NCBI GenBank assembly: GCA_020746105.1
Contig: CM036634.1
Span: forward strand, 2,611,556-2,675,555
Source: Trogon surrucura
Taxonomy: Eukaryota; Chordata; Aves; Trogoniformes; Trogonidae
Reading direction: 5' to 3'
Length of the DNA stretch: 64,000 nucleotides
Shown here: piece by piece, positions 61,849 through 64,000 of the stretch
Layout of the letters: the number at the start of each line of letters is the position of its first letter
Numbering within the stretch: position 1 is the first letter of the stretch
The notes under the pieces: generated by a model
The model's input: only the letters and a program-made list of their open reading frames with translations
Told to the model about the DNA's origin: nothing
The model's database searches: none
Position numbers and translations under genes: made by a program

Positions 61849-64000
61849 TGCTGCAATGAAAGCAGGTAGAGAATGTCTTTGTGCTGTGCTAATGCTGGGA
61901 AGTTAGCAGAAGGAGTCAGGCGTACAGCTCCTGAGAGCTTCTGGAAAGCAAGAGGAGTGAGTTTGTTTTCTCCCCCCCGCCTCTTTTTTTTTCTTTTTGT
62001 CAAAAGTTTAAGTTGATTCTCTCTTCTACTCTATTGCCCCCCTTCCCCCTCTGCTCCCTAAGCCTGCTTTTGATTTGGTTTTATTGGCTAGTGAAAGGAA
62101 TCATTTACTAGTCAAGAGCCAAGCAGTGACAAAGGAATGCAGGTAAATTAGTTTCAGTTCCTATTTCTCCCCGTCTTCCTCCTTTGGAATTTGAGCTTTA
62201 GAAAATAAAGTCTTTTTACCCATGCCGCCTCTCCCCCCCAGCCTTCTTCTAAAAGGATTGTGTCGTCCCCCCCAAACCTCTCTTTCAAGAATTTTGTTTT
62301 TGTAACTAAGAAAACCCCCATTAAAGTACCTAAAATGTCAAGGTGTGCACCACTTTCAATGAAATCCAACTGAAATGCATTTTTTAAAAAAAACACTTTT
62401 TGCATGCACCTTAAAATGGAGAAATAAACTGTGAGTGCCATAAAGCTTGTTTTAATGAATAACTATGTACACACTGACAAGTTTTACATGCACATATATC
62501 ATGCTTCAAATGCTAAAATATGGTTAAAGTTTAAACATTTTGCTGAAGAAAATATGCAAAAGAACTTGCAAGGAATCAAGATGGAGAAAACCTGTAGGTT
62601 CAGTCTTTCATCACTCAGTATTATTGAAGTATTAAGCACTAAACTAATAGTAGTAGCATTCAAACTATCTTTTTTTTTTTTGCTTTTTTCCTTTGTAGCT
62701 TGCTTTCTGTCAGACAAAATGCTTCAAATAGATCTGAATGTTTCACCAACTGTGCAAAAATCTTCACAGAATTGAGGCTTTTTTTTTTTTGCGTTGCGTT
62801 GGTGCCTTTCATAAATAATGTAATCCGAAATGCTGCGTTATGTCAAGCAGTGTGAGGCATTATGTAGCATTAATGACAGAAACAGGTTTGTTTCTGTTTG
62901 GTAGCTATTCCTGTTAGTGATTTCCACATTTTTAACATAGAAATAAACTCATGATTTGTCTTCTTTTAATGCACCAAAAAAGTTACTTATTCAGTCTTTT
63001 AGTTGTCTTCATAATTAGACACATTTTGTGTTCATGCATGCACAACACAAACCTCAAGTACAAAAGAACTCAGTTACGCCTAAACAACAATAAGGTTTTG
63101 GATACCAGCTGGAAGAAGCCAGGAAATGTAAATTAAGGCTGATATTCCCTACTTGCCTCACACTATTGTAAGTATGTTTTGTGGGGAAAGAGCACAATGA
63201 TGAGAGAGGTAAGAACACAGCGTCAGTCCTAACACTGCGTTTCCTGGCTTTTGTTGGTTTGTGTCACAACCTTAAAAAATTGTCTTTAATTTCCTCAAAA
63301 AAGAGGACAAATGTATTTTCCAGAATTCTGTAATATATGCAAACATAATTTAGCTGGGCAGACAGAACACTGGTTGTTGGGGAAGTAGAATCTCAGTTTG
63401 AGAGTAATTTCTTCGAAAAATCTCCTCCTCTCTTTTCTAGCCGTGTTTAAGTAAAGCTACTTCAGTTTGTAATTTCCAGATGGTATTTAAATGACTGCCA
63501 GAGACCAAAGAATTCCTCCTCTCGATCGAGCAGGACCTTTCATTCAGACACACGCTAAAGGTGTTTTTTACAAATGGTTTCTGGGGTTCGGTGATTTAGG
63601 CTGCTCCTGCTCGATTTAGAGCCGCTGAGTCAGTTTCTTGTCCCGTGGCAGATTTAGGAAGTACGGAACTTGCATGGAAGTTGTGCAGTCAGATGGTACG
63701 AGCGAGTGAATCTGATCAGAGTAAGACTCGTTGTCTCCTTAGAGCCACAACGATTAGATTATGTTCAGAGATGGGTGTAAGAATTGGAGGTTTTAGTTGG
63801 GTAAGAACTGAAGGACAGGGCTCTTCTTCCTTGCTTGGTGTGGAAGAAAACCATAGCTCGTGCTCACAAAGTGATTAATGTGTGTGTTTATGCGTACCTG
63901 CGTGACTGACAAATTGCAGTGGGTTTTATCTGACATAGTTGGGTTTTTTTCCTGCTTCATAATTTTGTCAGTAGAATTTGAAATACTTTCACACATGTGC
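61849..64000. other. Unassigned sequence to right edge
   Basis: AT-rich DNA with T/A runs (62671-62681, 62780-62790) and several short open frames without domains. The slightly CpG-richer stretch at 63520-63740 shows no known coding signature. If the plus-strand gene continues, this is intron. Confidence 0.4.

Noticed and set aside
1-64000. CRISPR array, phage, operon or other prokaryotic system
   Set aside because: There are no regularly spaced repeats, long dense ORFs or ribosome-binding patterns. The sequence is vertebrate nuclear DNA.

Overview
The window looks like nuclear DNA from a bird, probably a passerine. Four lines of evidence support this: several CR1 LINE 3' ends with the ATTCTATG-type tail, two tRNA-Ile-headed SINEs with a CR1-like tail (the architecture of TguSINE1, known from passerines), two solo endogenous-retrovirus LTRs of avian types, and weathered MIR-type SINEs. 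There is no bacterial, phage or organellar architecture. No long open reading frame anywhere resembles a known intact protein. I recognise no complete gene, no functional tRNA or rRNA gene, and no CRISPR array.

Layout: 1-52 kb is AT-rich intergenic or intronic DNA. It holds a small CpG-rich patch (about 5.80-6.14 kb), a CR1 (8.1-8.5 kb), and a retroelement cluster (SINE 13.32-13.49, a 1.18-kb solo LTR with a perfect 5-bp target duplication 13.59-14.77, SINE 16.79-16.97). Further along are a 58-bp scrap of the same LTR family (27.39 kb), a second solo LTR of ERVK-like form (34.81-35.60 kb), two MIR relics (35.8 and 39.9 kb) and an old CR1 scrap (46.9 kb). The rest is unique sequence with small tandem duplications and a few stretches that read like conserved regulatory DNA.

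At 52.0-53.3 kb the character changes. A GC-rich unknown segment and a reverse-strand CR1 run up to a clear CpG island with GC boxes. An open frame at the island's left edge begins with a signal-peptide-like hydrophobic stretch. Downstream, on the same strand, are exon-like segments with good splice sites, the best being 60620-60681, whose phase fits a splice from the island ORF. My best reading is that a plus-strand gene starts at about 52.8-53.2 kb and runs past the right edge, with mostly intron in view. The gene's identity is not recognisable, and the exon model is inference.

No new multi-gene system was found. The most useful leads are the CpG-island gene start with its CR1 neighbour, the duplicated splice-donor repeat inside the island, the passerine-type SINE pair, and the short LTR scrap.
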